Below are positions 8,522 through 16,578 of a stretch of DNA of 46,638 nt, one piece after another. The notes under the pieces are model-generated. The model saw only the letters and a program-made list of their open reading frames with translations. It was not told the origin of the DNA and searched no databases. The stretch's first letter is position 1. Each line of letters opens with the position of its first letter. Both the position numbers and the translations under genes were made by a program. This DNA is from Treponema sp. (GTDB lineage Bacteria > Spirochaetota > Spirochaetia > Treponematales > Breznakiellaceae). The DNA is taken from positions 1 through 46,638 of the forward strand of contig JAITUR010000052.1 in assembly GCA_031286205.1 (NCBI GenBank), read 5' to 3'.

Positions 8522-9539
8522 GGCATACATGGCCAATATGCGTTACTATTTTATACCCTGCCGATAATACTTTTTTTTCCAGATACACCCTGCTCTCGGC
8601 GGCTTCTTCGTCGGTGCATATTTTATTATCATATATTTGATATTGTTTTCTAACTTTTACCGGAGAAAGATTTGGCATAACAATATTAGCGCCTGCCATT
8701 AAACCCAGTTCGCGGCCTTTTGGGTCGATAGTACCAAGAGCTGTTGTGGCAGGAATTAATGCTTTTGGAAACATAAGGCGTAAAATGGCAAGAAGCCTAA
8801 GGCATAAATGTAAATCTCCGTTTTTATTATTTCCAAACGGCGTATTTTGATGTGAAATATACGGGCCTATCCCTATCATATCCGGTTTTAGTTCCTGCAA
8901 AAAACGCAAGTCCTCTATAATATTTTCTGTAGTTTGATAAGGCGAACCTGTCATAAAACCGGATCCCGTCTGATAACCAATTTTTTTTAAATTCCATAAA
9001 CAATTTTTGCGGTTTTCCAGGCTCATGCTGTCAGGATGAAGTTTACGATAATGCTTATCGTTTGCTGTTTCGTGACGAAGCAGATAGCGGTCTGCGCCTG
9101 CATTAAACCATGCTTTGTAATCGTTATAAGGTCTTTCGCCTAACGATAATGTAATGGCACAATCCGGATACAGTTTTTTTATCTCAGAAACTATACAAGA
9201 AACTAATTCGTTGGAAAAATATGTATCTTCGCCGCCTTGCAATACAAAAGTACGAAACCCAAGCTCGTATCCGTTTTTACAACAGGATAAAATTTCCTCT
9301 TTGCCAAGTCTGTAGCGTTCTGCTATTGTATTGCTTTTACGAATTCCGCAGTAATAGCAGTCGTTTTTGCAATAATTGGTAAATTCAATTAAACCGCGGA
9401 TATAAACATCTGTTCCATAGTATTTTCTGCGGACATTGTCGGCTTTTTTATAAAGCTCCTGTCCGTATTCATTGTTTTCTATTAATTTTTTAAGTTCATT
9501 GTCCGGTAAATCTCCGGTTTTATAAAGCTGTTCTATCAA
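8496..9539 (-). CDS. hydE: HydE, [FeFe]-hydrogenase maturation radical SAM enzyme
   Basis: 347 residues. Radical SAM enzyme acting with HydG and HydF to build the [2Fe] part of the hydrogenase H-cluster; HydE processes the HydG iron product. The radical SAM cluster motif CxxxCxxC is at C57, C61 and C64 (YCKNDCYYCGIRKSN), followed by HydE-like stretches (VLQGGEDTYF, HETAND, GSGFMTGSPYQT, ATTALGTIDPKGRELGL). The start is TTG at 9539, preceded by GGGAG with a 9-base gap, and this gives the usual HydE N-terminus. The gene starts within the last 20 bases of hydF, so translation is probably coupled. Its 3' end overlaps the convergent SUMF1-like gene by 26 bp. No hydrogenase structural gene is in the window. 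Confidence 0.95.
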   Translation of the reverse strand: MIEQLYKTGDLPDNELKKLIENNEYGQELYKKADNVRRKYYGTDVYIRGLIEFTNYCKNDCYYCGIRKSNTIAERYRLGKEEILSCCKNGYELGFRTFVLQGGEDTYFSNELVSCIVSEIKKLYPDCAITLSLGERPYNDYKAWFNAGADRYLLRHETANDKHYRKLHPDSMSLENRKNCLWNLKKIGYQTGSGFMTGSPYQTTENIIEDLRFLQELKPDMIGIGPYISHQNTPFGNNKNGDLHLCLRLLAILRLMFPKALIPATTALGTIDPKGRELGLMAGANIVMPNLSPVKVRKQYQIYDNKICTDEEAAESRVYLEKKVLSAGYKIVTHIGHVCLNEHFLQP

Positions 9540-10740
9540 AATTATTTGCTCCCGTAAAAATACCTGTGCATCTTTCCAGTATTCCGTTTAAGAATGCAAG
9601 TATTATGCCATAATTAGTTACAGGAATATTATTTTCAGATAACAATTTTAATCTTGTTTGCAGTTCGGCTTTATTAATCATGCAGCTTCCGCAAAGTATT
9701 GCCATAGAATATTCATTCGGGTTTTCGTTTATATTGTAACCGCTAAAAAAATGAAAGTTAAACTTTTTTCCGGTATATTTTTCCAGTAATGCGGGTATTT
9801 TTACCCTGCCTATATCTTCGTGCGTATGATTATGGGTACAGGCTTCCAATATTAATATAGGATCGTTATTCTTTAGATTTTTTATTTGATCTATTCCTTT
9901 AAGGAGCTGCTTAAAATTACCTTTCTGGTGTGCAAGTAGAATCGAAAACGAAGTTAACGGAATATTTGCAGGAACTATATTGTTAACAATATTAAATATC
10001 TGCGAATCTGCAACGACAAGATCGACCGCCGAAACAACAGCCAGCGTTTCTTTAAGCTCTGTTTCTCTTGTAACACACACCTTTACACCATGATCCAGAC
10101 AGTCCCGAATAAGCTGTACCTGCGGAAGAATAAGCCTGCCCTTGGGAGCTTCGCTGTCTATGGAGACTGCCATAACAACAGTACCGCCGCGGGGAACCAA
10201 ACTGCAAATAAGCGAGTCCTCATCGGATACTTCTATCTCTTTTAATGTTTGCACAAGTGTATTTTTTAGCAATTCTATACTTTGCGGATCGTCCTGCGAA
10301 ACAAAAACCGCATTGGGGAACTGTTCCTTAATATTTTTTAAATCTTGCGAATTAATTAAATCGCATTTTGTAAATACATCGATTTTTTTGCCGGAAAAAA
10401 TATCTTTATAATCGACTCCATTAATATTTGCATTGTTTATCTCGTTTACATCTGCAAGCATAAGCCCAATATCCGCTCTGCGAGAAACATCGCGGGTTTT
10501 TTTTATCCGTTTCTTTCCCAGCTCTGTTGTATCATCCAGCCCTGCTGTATCAATTAATGTAACAGGGCCAAAGGGCAGTAACTCCATATTTTTTAGAACA
10601 GGGTCTGTGGTTGTTCCGGCTTTTTCGGACACAATAGCGTTATCGCAGCCGGTAAGCAGATTAAAAAGCATAGATTTACCGGAGTTTGTTTTTCCGAATA
10701 ATGCAATATGCCTGCGCAGTCCTCTTGGAGTGCTTTCCAT
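9520..10740 (-). CDS. hydF: HydF, GTPase and scaffold of [FeFe]-hydrogenase maturation
   Basis: 406 residues. HydF binds GTP, carries a [4Fe-4S] cluster and hands the assembled [2Fe] subcluster to apo-hydrogenase. The N-terminal GTPase domain has a P loop GKTNSGKS (residues 16-23), the switch threonines in AGTTTDP and the DTAGLDD motif; TKCD takes the place of NKxD. The C-terminal cluster-binding set is ACTHNHTHEDIGR followed about 50 residues later by CGSC, matching the HydF CxH...CxxC pattern. ATG 10740 is preceded by GGAG. It lies 13 bp after hydG and overlaps hydE. Confidence 0.96.
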   Translation of the reverse strand: MESTPRGLRRHIALFGKTNSGKSMLFNLLTGCDNAIVSEKAGTTTDPVLKNMELLPFGPVTLIDTAGLDDTTELGKKRIKKTRDVSRRADIGLMLADVNEINNANINGVDYKDIFSGKKIDVFTKCDLINSQDLKNIKEQFPNAVFVSQDDPQSIELLKNTLVQTLKEIEVSDEDSLICSLVPRGGTVVMAVSIDSEAPKGRLILPQVQLIRDCLDHGVKVCVTRETELKETLAVVSAVDLVVADSQIFNIVNNIVPANIPLTSFSILLAHQKGNFKQLLKGIDQIKNLKNNDPILILEACTHNHTHEDIGRVKIPALLEKYTGKKFNFHFFSGYNINENPNEYSMAILCGSCMINKAELQTRLKLLSENNIPVTNYGIILAFLNGILERCTGIFTGANNFDRTAL

Positions 10741-10753
10741 AAATTAATCTCCG

Positions 10754-12121
10754 TTATATAAACAAATCCCTTTCGCCGTTTTTTATTTTCTTAATATTTT
10801 CGGCAATTAGGGCGCGAACTTTTTCGTTTTCTATACTGCTTAATTCTTTTTCTATAATAGCATCTGCTTTTTTTGTTAAATCATTATCTCCATAATCGCA
10901 GGCATATTCGCAAAGCGTCATAAGCGCGTTTGGCAGACAGACATTTTTTATTTCGCCGGATTTGGCAATACTCATAAAATAATCGCCGGTTCGCCCGTTT
11001 CTGTAACAAGCTGTGCAAAAACTGGGAACCATATTTTCATCCATCAGCCATTTAATAATTTCCGATGTTTTTCTGTCATCGTTAATTTCGAACTGTTTTG
11101 TTATTTTATCGGATTTGCTGTATCCCCTTACGCCTGTACTGGAACCGCCGCTAATTTGCGAAATCCCCGCATGAATAAGTTTTTTTCGCATTTCCGGGCT
11201 TTCGCGGGTGGAAATAATTATTCCTGTAAATGGTATTGCAATTCGCAGTATAGCTGCAATTTTTAAAAAGGTTTTATCATCAAGTGCGTATTTATAACCG
11301 GAATCGACTGCTCCGTCTGCTTTGCAAATTCTTGGAATGGATACCGTATGAAAACCAACATTATATTTTTTTTCCAAATATTCATTATGAAGCATAAGGG
11401 CAAGGGTATCAAAATAAGGATCGTATAAACCAAAAAGTACACCGCCGCCTACATCGTCTATACCGGCTTCCATTGCACGATCAAAAGCGGTAATATGGTA
11501 ATCATAATCTTTCTTTGGTCCCGCGATATGCGCTTTTTCGTAAGCTGCTCTATGATAAGTTTCCTGAAAAAGAATGTAAGTGCCAATGCCGGCTTCTTTT
11601 AGTTTCTTGTAATTTTCTACTGTGGTTGCCGCAATATTGACATTCACTCTGCGTATTTCGCCGTTTTCTGTTTTCATTTTATATATTGTATCCAGACATT
11701 CCAGGACATATTCTATGGGACAGTTGTCATCATCTTCTCCGGCTTCAAGCGCAAGCCGTTTATGCCCCATCTTCTCCAGTATGGCGACTTCTTCTCTAAC
11801 CTGTTCCATTGTAAGACGGCGGCGTTCGAACCGGTGGTTATGATTATAATTACAGTAAGCACATTGATTTACGCAGTAGTCGCTTACATAAAGAGGTGCA
11901 AACAGGACAATACGGTTTCCGTAAATATGTTTTTTTATTTTATGGGCAATTTCAAAAATTCTTAAAATATATTTTTCATCCTCGCAAACCAAAAGCTGCG
12001 CGACTTCTTCATGAGACAAACCTTCCAGCCTTTCCGCTTTATCAAGGATTCCGGAAACAGCATTATCATACATTTTTGCCTGTTTCAGCAAATTTTCTAT
12101 GTATGAATTATCGATATACAT
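10754..12121 (-). CDS. hydG: HydG, tyrosine-cleaving radical SAM maturase
   Basis: 455 residues. HydG splits tyrosine into p-cresol, CO and cyanide and makes the Fe(CO)2(CN) building block of the H-cluster. The radical SAM motif CxxxCxxC is at C83, C87 and C90. The C-terminal auxiliary cluster motif CxxC-x22-C is intact (FCTACYRNGRTGDYF to NVCLPN), which distinguishes HydG from the related tyrosine lyase ThiH. The ATG at 12121 follows a GGGGAT ribosome site. It lies 12 bp behind the saccharopine-dehydrogenase-like gene and 13 bp before hydF, so the whole block reads as one operon. Confidence 0.96.
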   Translation of the reverse strand: MYIDNSYIENLLKQAKMYDNAVSGILDKAERLEGLSHEEVAQLLVCEDEKYILRIFEIAHKIKKHIYGNRIVLFAPLYVSDYCVNQCAYCNYNHNHRFERRRLTMEQVREEVAILEKMGHKRLALEAGEDDDNCPIEYVLECLDTIYKMKTENGEIRRVNVNIAATTVENYKKLKEAGIGTYILFQETYHRAAYEKAHIAGPKKDYDYHITAFDRAMEAGIDDVGGGVLFGLYDPYFDTLALMLHNEYLEKKYNVGFHTVSIPRICKADGAVDSGYKYALDDKTFLKIAAILRIAIPFTGIIISTRESPEMRKKLIHAGISQISGGSSTGVRGYSKSDKITKQFEINDDRKTSEIIKWLMDENMVPSFCTACYRNGRTGDYFMSIAKSGEIKNVCLPNALMTLCEYACDYGDNDLTKKADAIIEKELSSIENEKVRALIAENIKKIKNGERDLFI

Positions 12122-12133
12122 TAATATCCCCGG

Positions 12134-13351
12134 TTATTTGTAGTGCACAACCTCTGTCGGCAGTCCTATCTTACCCAGAAGTTCAAGGTATGGGTCGGGA
12201 TCTAACTCCTCGACATTTACCATTTTTCTAACATCCCATTTGCCGTTTGCAACTAATATTGCCGTTGCAACAGCAGGAACCGCCGCAGTGTAGCTGATTG
12301 CCTGAGACTCGACCTCGTTATAGCTTTCTTTATGATCGCAGGTATTGTAAATAAAGATTTCTTTATCTGCGCCGTCTTTTTTTCCTTTAACCAAATTGCC
12401 AATACAGGTTTTTCCCGTATAATTTGGCGCAAGCGTTTTTGGATCTGGCAGAACCGCCTTAACAACCTTTAGCGGCACTACTGTAACTCCATCAGATGTT
12501 GTTACCGGATGTTCGGATAACAGCCCGATTTTTTTAAGCACCGTAAAACAATTAATATAATGATCGCTAAACCCCATCCAAAAACGAATTGAGTTGGCAT
12601 CTATATTTTTATACAGCGAATGAAGCTCGTCGTGTCCGTTTAAGTAGACTGTTTGTTTTCCGACAACCGGGAAATCGTAAACCAATTTTTCTTCGTGAAC
12701 CCCTTTGCAGACCCATTGCCTGTCAATCCATGTCCAGACTTTATGAAACTCCCTAAAATTAATTTCAGGATCAAAATTAGTTGCAAAATATTTTCCGTGA
12801 TTCCCCGCATTTACATCCATTATATCGATAGTATCGATAGTATCAAAAAAATGTTTTTGGGCATAAGCGGCATAAGCATTTACAACGCCGGGATCAAAAC
12901 CCGCACCAAGAATGGCGGTTATCTGTTTTTCTGCGCACCGGTCTTTGCGTTTCCACTCATAATTGGCATACCAGGGCGGATCTTCGCAAACCTTATCCGG
13001 TTCTTCGTGGATTGCGGTATCAATATAAGCACAGCCTGTTTCTATGCAGGCTTCCAGAATAGACATATTACAAAAAGCCGTAGCCAGATTTATTATTATG
13101 GAAATTTCCTGTTCTTTTATAAATTTAATTAATTCGGGAACATTTAAAGCATCGATTGTTTTTGCTGTTATTTTATTGGAAGGATCTTTATAATTATTTT
13201 TTCGTTCTACACTTTCCAAAATACTTTGACAATTACCCAATGTGCGCGATGCGATATACATCTTGCCAAATAAATCGTTGTTTTGTGCAAGTTTATGCGC
13301 AGCAACATGAGCAACCCCTCCGGAACCAATTAAAAGGACATTTTTTTTCAC
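12134..13351 (-). CDS. Saccharopine-dehydrogenase-like carboxy(nor)spermidine synthase
   Basis: 405 residues starting at GTG 13351, supported by GGAGG with a 9-base gap. The N-terminus MKKNVLLIGSGGVAHV is a Rossmann NAD(P)-binding motif, and the rest matches the LYS1/saccharopine dehydrogenase family (ILGAGFDPGVVNAYAAYA, DVNAGNHGKYFATNFDP). The next upstream gene is nspC, and this pairing marks the pathway in which aspartate semialdehyde condenses reductively with putrescine (or diaminopropane) to carboxyspermidine (or carboxynorspermidine). This enzyme would do the NADPH-dependent condensation and NspC the decarboxylation. A lysine-pathway saccharopine enzyme is less likely given the neighbour. 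Which diamine is used cannot be read from sequence. Confidence 0.88.
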   Translation of the reverse strand: MKKNVLLIGSGGVAHVAAHKLAQNNDLFGKMYIASRTLGNCQSILESVERKNNYKDPSNKITAKTIDALNVPELIKFIKEQEISIIINLATAFCNMSILEACIETGCAYIDTAIHEEPDKVCEDPPWYANYEWKRKDRCAEKQITAILGAGFDPGVVNAYAAYAQKHFFDTIDTIDIMDVNAGNHGKYFATNFDPEINFREFHKVWTWIDRQWVCKGVHEEKLVYDFPVVGKQTVYLNGHDELHSLYKNIDANSIRFWMGFSDHYINCFTVLKKIGLLSEHPVTTSDGVTVVPLKVVKAVLPDPKTLAPNYTGKTCIGNLVKGKKDGADKEIFIYNTCDHKESYNEVESQAISYTAAVPAVATAILVANGKWDVRKMVNVEELDPDPYLELLGKIGLPTEVVHYK

Positions 13352-13381
13352 TTCTAAACACCTCCAAAATTTATTTGTTTA

Positions 13382-14482
13382 TTATGACATATTCTCTAAA
13401 AAATTGCTATAAGTAAATTGCCTTACAATATCTATTTTACCGTCCAATCGTTTTATAGCAATAGACGGCATATTAAGCCCGTTAAACCAGTTTTTCTTAA
13501 CCATTGTATAACCTGCAGTATCAGAAAATTTAATCTGCGATCCAATTTTTAATTTTGATGCAAGTTTATAAACTCCAAAAATATCGCCGGCAAGACAGGA
13601 TTTTCCCGCTATAATGTATTCATTTTCTCCGCTTTTTGCATCGATTTTAGCAGATTGTCGATAAATTAACAAATCCAGCATATGCGCTTCTGTAGAGGTA
13701 TCTATAATTGCAATATTTTTACCGTTATTTACAATATCCAGAACGGTTGTTACAAGACAACAAGATTGAGTTATAGCAGATTCGCCGGGTTCAAGGTAAA
13801 CCTGCACAGAAAACTTTTTGGAAAATTCTTTTAGTTTTTCGCAAAATTTGCCAAGCGGATAACCGTCTTTGGAAAAATACAAACCGCCGCCAAGACTTAC
13901 CCAATCGACCTTATATAATATTTCTTCGTACTTGGCGGAAATTTTATCCAGCATAACAGAAAAAGTTTTATAATCGTCGTTCTCGCAGTTGTAATGGAAC
14001 ATAAGACCGTTAATTTTGTCCAGCACTTTTACAACTTCTTTTTTATCAAACACGCCCAGCCTGGAGTTTTTTCTTGCAGGATCCGCTAAATCGAAATTCG
14101 AATAACTTATACCGGGATTAATTCTTAATCCAATTTGTAAATGTTTAACCTCGTTATAAAACATTTTTAACTGCGATACAGAATTAAAAATTACTTTGCT
14201 GGAAATCTTTTTTAACTCTTGTATATCTTCTTTTGAATAAGCAACACAAAAAGCATGAGTTTCGCCGCCGAACTTTTCGTGTCCAAGCTTTGCCTCGTAA
14301 AGCGAACTGCTTGTTGTTCCTGCCATATATTGCCGCATAAGCGGAAAAACAGCCCATGCGGAAAAACATTTAAGAGCCAAAACAGATTTTGCGCCGGAGT
14401 TTTTTTGGATATATTCGATCTTCTTCATATTTTTAAGAAGTTTTTTTTCGTCGATTAGATAATACGGTGTTTTAAGCTGCAT
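13382..14482 (-). CDS. nspC: Carboxynorspermidine/carboxyspermidine decarboxylase
   Basis: 366 residues, alanine-racemase-fold group III PLP decarboxylase. The PLP lysine is K38 in VLALKCFSAW; other family marks are YNCEND, SLGGGLYFSKDGYP, EPGESAI, SCLAGDIFG with the cysteine expected at the active site, and YTMVKKNWFNG. It makes spermidine or norspermidine and CO2 from the carboxylated precursor produced by the next gene. ATG 14482 follows a strong AAGGGGG site. It is the first gene of the apparent operon nspC, dehydrogenase, hydG, hydF, hydE and diverges from the BMP-lipoprotein gene across 77 bp. Confidence 0.94.
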   Translation of the reverse strand: MQLKTPYYLIDEKKLLKNMKKIEYIQKNSGAKSVLALKCFSAWAVFPLMRQYMAGTTSSSLYEAKLGHEKFGGETHAFCVAYSKEDIQELKKISSKVIFNSVSQLKMFYNEVKHLQIGLRINPGISYSNFDLADPARKNSRLGVFDKKEVVKVLDKINGLMFHYNCENDDYKTFSVMLDKISAKYEEILYKVDWVSLGGGLYFSKDGYPLGKFCEKLKEFSKKFSVQVYLEPGESAITQSCCLVTTVLDIVNNGKNIAIIDTSTEAHMLDLLIYRQSAKIDAKSGENEYIIAGKSCLAGDIFGVYKLASKLKIGSQIKFSDTAGYTMVKKNWFNGLNMPSIAIKRLDGKIDIVRQFTYSNFLENMS

Positions 14483-14505
14483 TTTTCCCCCTTAATTAAT
14501 AGTTA

Positions 14506-14535
14506 TTGATATTATATTGTAATTTGTAATATAAT
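14506..14535 (+). promoter_or_regulatory. Sigma-70-type promoter of the BMP-lipoprotein gene
   Basis: TTGATA (14506-14511), an 18-base spacer and TATAAT (14530-14535), followed by AAGGAG at 14543-14548 and ATG at 14560. The same 77-bp interval must hold the divergent nspC promoter; a minus-strand TATAAT at 14516-14511 overlaps this one but lacks a clear -35. Confidence 0.65.
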
Positions 14536-14559
14536 TAATTACAAGGAGCATTTATTAAT

Positions 14560-15552
14560 ATGAAAAAATATTTAATATTGATTATCGCGGCTATTGCACT
14601 GTTGGCATCCGGCTGTTTAAGAAAACAATCTGCCGGCGAAATGTCTGTACTGGTTTTTGTTCCGGGGCATATTGCGGGAAGTTCCACTTACGAACTAATG
14701 GTTCAGGGATCGCTGGAATTTGCAGAAAAAAATCCGGGTGTAAGTATAAAAGTTTACGAAGCGGGATTTAATCAGGCGGAGTGGGAACAGCAGATTGCAG
14801 AAATGGTCTCTTCCGGGCAATATGATATTTTTATCAGCTCTAATCCTTCTCTGCCGGAATTATGCGCCAATGTTGCGGAGATGTTTTATTTACAAAAATT
14901 TATTATTTTAGATGCCGATTACGAGGGACATTCGCAAATAAAAACTTATTCGTATAATCAATATGAACAATCTTTGTTTCTTGGATATTTGGCGGGTCTT
15001 ATAACTACAAGCAATATGAAACACGCAAACGCAGCCAAACGAATTGGTTTTATAGCGGCGCAGGAATACCCGCTTTTAACAAGACAAATGATACCCGGCT
15101 TTCTTGACGGCGCGCGTCTTGTGGATCCGCAAATAGAACTTGACAGGCGAATAATTGGTTCATGGGCGGATGCGAACAAAGCCGCAGAGCTTGCCTCCGC
15201 CATGATAGATACAGGCGTGGATGTGTTTACTTCCATTGCCGGAGGCGCTTCTACCGGAATAATAAAAACCGCCAGAGACAGGGGCGCTTATGTTTTAAGT
15301 TATAATTCCAACGAATACAACAATGCTCCCGGCACTATTGTCGGCTGCGGCGTTATGGAAATAAAAAAACTTGTAATGGAAGTCCTTGAACAAGCTTTAA
15401 ACAACGAAATTGAATACGGAAAACCCGAAACAGTCGGATTAAAAGAAGGCTATCTTAATTTTATTTTTAACGACCCCGGCTACTACGATAATATCCCGCA
15501 AGAAATCCGGCAAAGATTTGAGATGTTTGTGGAAGAACTTCGTGGAATGTGA
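14560..15552 (+). CDS. BMP/PnrA-family substrate-binding lipoprotein
   Basis: 330 residues. The signal peptide ends in the lipobox LLASGC (lipidated C19). The rest is a type-1 periplasmic-binding fold of the basic-membrane-protein family (PnrA/TmpC/Bmp), which in spirochetes bind purine nucleosides for ABC uptake. Typical stretches are QYDIFISSNPSL, RIGFIAAQEYPLLTRQMIPG, VFTSIAGGASTG and GTIVGCGVMEIKKLV. No permease or ATPase gene is beside it, so it either serves a distant transporter or acts as a sensor-type binder. AAGGAG lies 11 bases before the ATG. Its last 72-bp coding stretch (15439-15510) is repeated downstream at 15950-16021. Confidence 0.88.
   Translation: MKKYLILIIAAIALLASGCLRKQSAGEMSVLVFVPGHIAGSSTYELMVQGSLEFAEKNPGVSIKVYEAGFNQAEWEQQIAEMVSSGQYDIFISSNPSLPELCANVAEMFYLQKFIILDADYEGHSQIKTYSYNQYEQSLFLGYLAGLITTSNMKHANAAKRIGFIAAQEYPLLTRQMIPGFLDGARLVDPQIELDRRIIGSWADANKAAELASAMIDTGVDVFTSIAGGASTGIIKTARDRGAYVLSYNSNEYNNAPGTIVGCGVMEIKKLVMEVLEQALNNEIEYGKPETVGLKEGYLNFIFNDPGYYDNIPQEIRQRFEMFVEELRGM
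15439..15510 (+). repeat. 72-bp direct repeat, copy 1 (inside the BMP gene)
   Basis: This coding stretch near the end of the BMP-lipoprotein gene reappears 511 bp downstream at 15950-16021 with 5 mismatches in 72. Here it encodes part of the conserved C-terminus. Confidence 0.9.
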
Positions 15553-15605
15553 GTGGGGGCTGGTCTTTTGTTTGTTAGTTAGGCGAAATTGGTTCTAAAG
15601 AGTAG

Positions 15606-15635
15606 TTGACATTATGAAATGAACGAGAATATAAT
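15606..15635 (+). promoter_or_regulatory. Consensus sigma-70 promoter of the small membrane protein gene
   Basis: TTGACA (15606-15611), an 18-base spacer and TATAAT (15630-15635), both perfect. Transcription should begin near 15642. The leader contains a 14-codon reading frame (15659-15703) that spans the AGGAGG site and overlaps the start of the next gene, so it might couple translation. Confidence 0.8.
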
Positions 15636-15696
15636 TAGCCAAGAGGCATTAAATAATAATGACTCAAAAAATAATTCAATATTTTAGGAGGATTTT

Positions 15697-15945
15697 ATGT
15701 TAGGATTTGTGGGAAGGGCTTTTCGTATTTGGTTTAGTATTATTCTATGGATTACTTTAATTGGCTTTATAATTGGTGGCGGTATTTTGGGTTACGCAAT
15801 TACTTACAGTGCAGGAATAGCTTTTTTAGGAGTAATTCTTGGAGCATTAGTTGGTTTAATTTTTATTATTTTAACAGGTGGTTTTGTAGCAAACTTTCTT
15901 AATCTTGTAGATAATGTCGAGAAAATTGCTAAAAAACACGAATGA
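15697..15945 (+). CDS. Small two-helix membrane protein, function unknown
   Basis: 82 residues with two glycine-rich hydrophobic helices (about 10-35 and 38-68) and a short charged tail ending EKIAKKHE. A strong AGGAGG lies about 6 bases before the ATG, and a perfect promoter lies upstream, so it is very likely a real gene. I do not recognise the family. It sits between two copies of a 72-bp sequence from the preceding gene and is AT-richer than that gene, which suggests it came in by insertion or duplication. Confidence 0.75.
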   Translation: MLGFVGRAFRIWFSIILWITLIGFIIGGGILGYAITYSAGIAFLGVILGALVGLIFIILTGGFVANFLNLVDNVEKIAKKHE

Positions 15946-15949
15946 ATAA

Positions 15950-16021
15950 TTAAAAGAAAATTATCTTAATTTTATTTTTAACGACCCCGGCTACTACGAT
16001 AATATCCCGGAAGAAACCCGG
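15950..16021 (+). repeat. 72-bp direct repeat, copy 2 (remnant of the BMP gene end)
   Basis: A non-coding copy of 15439-15510 with 67 of 72 bases identical. It starts just after the small membrane protein gene and loses similarity at 16022. It is a fossil of a duplication or insertion at this site. Confidence 0.88.
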
Positions 16022-16105
16022 CTGTATAAACATTATGCGCCATTGTGAATGATAGTAAAATAATATTAGTAAATTAAAATATTTATTTCGGAGGGAATTA
16101 ATTGT

Positions 16106-16246
16106 ATGTCTAATGCGGTTTATTATGTTTCTTATAAGCTAAAAAAAGGAGCATCTGTACCTGATTTTTTGCTTGCAGCCGAAAAGTTAAATAACGAGCA
16201 AATTTCTAAGAAAAAAGGCGTAAAAGGCACTCAGAAAAAAGACTAA
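16106..16246 (+). pseudogene. Short 46-residue gene, probably a truncated family member
   Basis: ATG 16106 has a good ribosome site (GGAGGG about 10 bases upstream). The N-terminal part (VYYVSYKLKKGASVPDFLLAAEKL in pieces) looks like the beginning of a small ferredoxin-like (monooxygenase-type) protein normally near 100 residues. After residue 33 it turns into a low-complexity lysine-rich tail (KKKGVKGTQKKD) and stops. I take it for a gene cut short by rearrangement, since both flanks carry repeats and odd sequence. A functional small basic peptide cannot be excluded. Confidence 0.45.
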
Positions 16247-16264
16247 AAATCCTCCCAAAAAGTC

Positions 16265-16293
16265 TTGACATAACCAAAACAATGTGATATAAT
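16265..16293 (+). promoter_or_regulatory. Perfect sigma-70 promoter into the 16.3-kb leader region
   Basis: TTGACA (16265-16270), a 17-base spacer and TATAAT (16288-16293). Predicted start near 16300. It reads into the heptanucleotide repeat and structured leader ahead of the DUF1566 lipoprotein gene, so it may be that gene's promoter with a leader of nearly 280 bases, or the promoter of a small RNA. Confidence 0.8.
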
Positions 16294-16302
16294 ATACTAG
16301 TA

Positions 16303-16389
<87 letters not shown>

Positions 16390-16578
16390 TCTACATACTA
16401 GAAGAGATTTTTCACTATTTACCTCAAAAACCCAATTTTCTCAGGAGAAATGCCGCTTGTAATTACTTACAGGCAGCTTTTATATATGCAAATCAAATAA
16501 CAAAGGCGACTTTGTCTCCGCGTTGCGGAGCCATTCTATTATATTCGCCGCTAGAAGCGGCATAGGAAGGAGTTAATT
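16390..16578 (+). promoter_or_regulatory. Structured leader of the DUF1566 lipoprotein gene
   Basis: No gene longer than 16 codons fits here. The region holds two perfect hairpins: CTCCGC-GTT-GCGGAG (16516-16530) and GCCGC-TAGAA-GCGGC (16547-16561), the second just 5 bases before the AAGGAG ribosome site (16567-16572). A weaker TGTAA/TTACA pair lies near 16458-16472. The placement suggests control of translation or of mRNA stability; no known riboswitch class is recognised. Confidence 0.45.
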
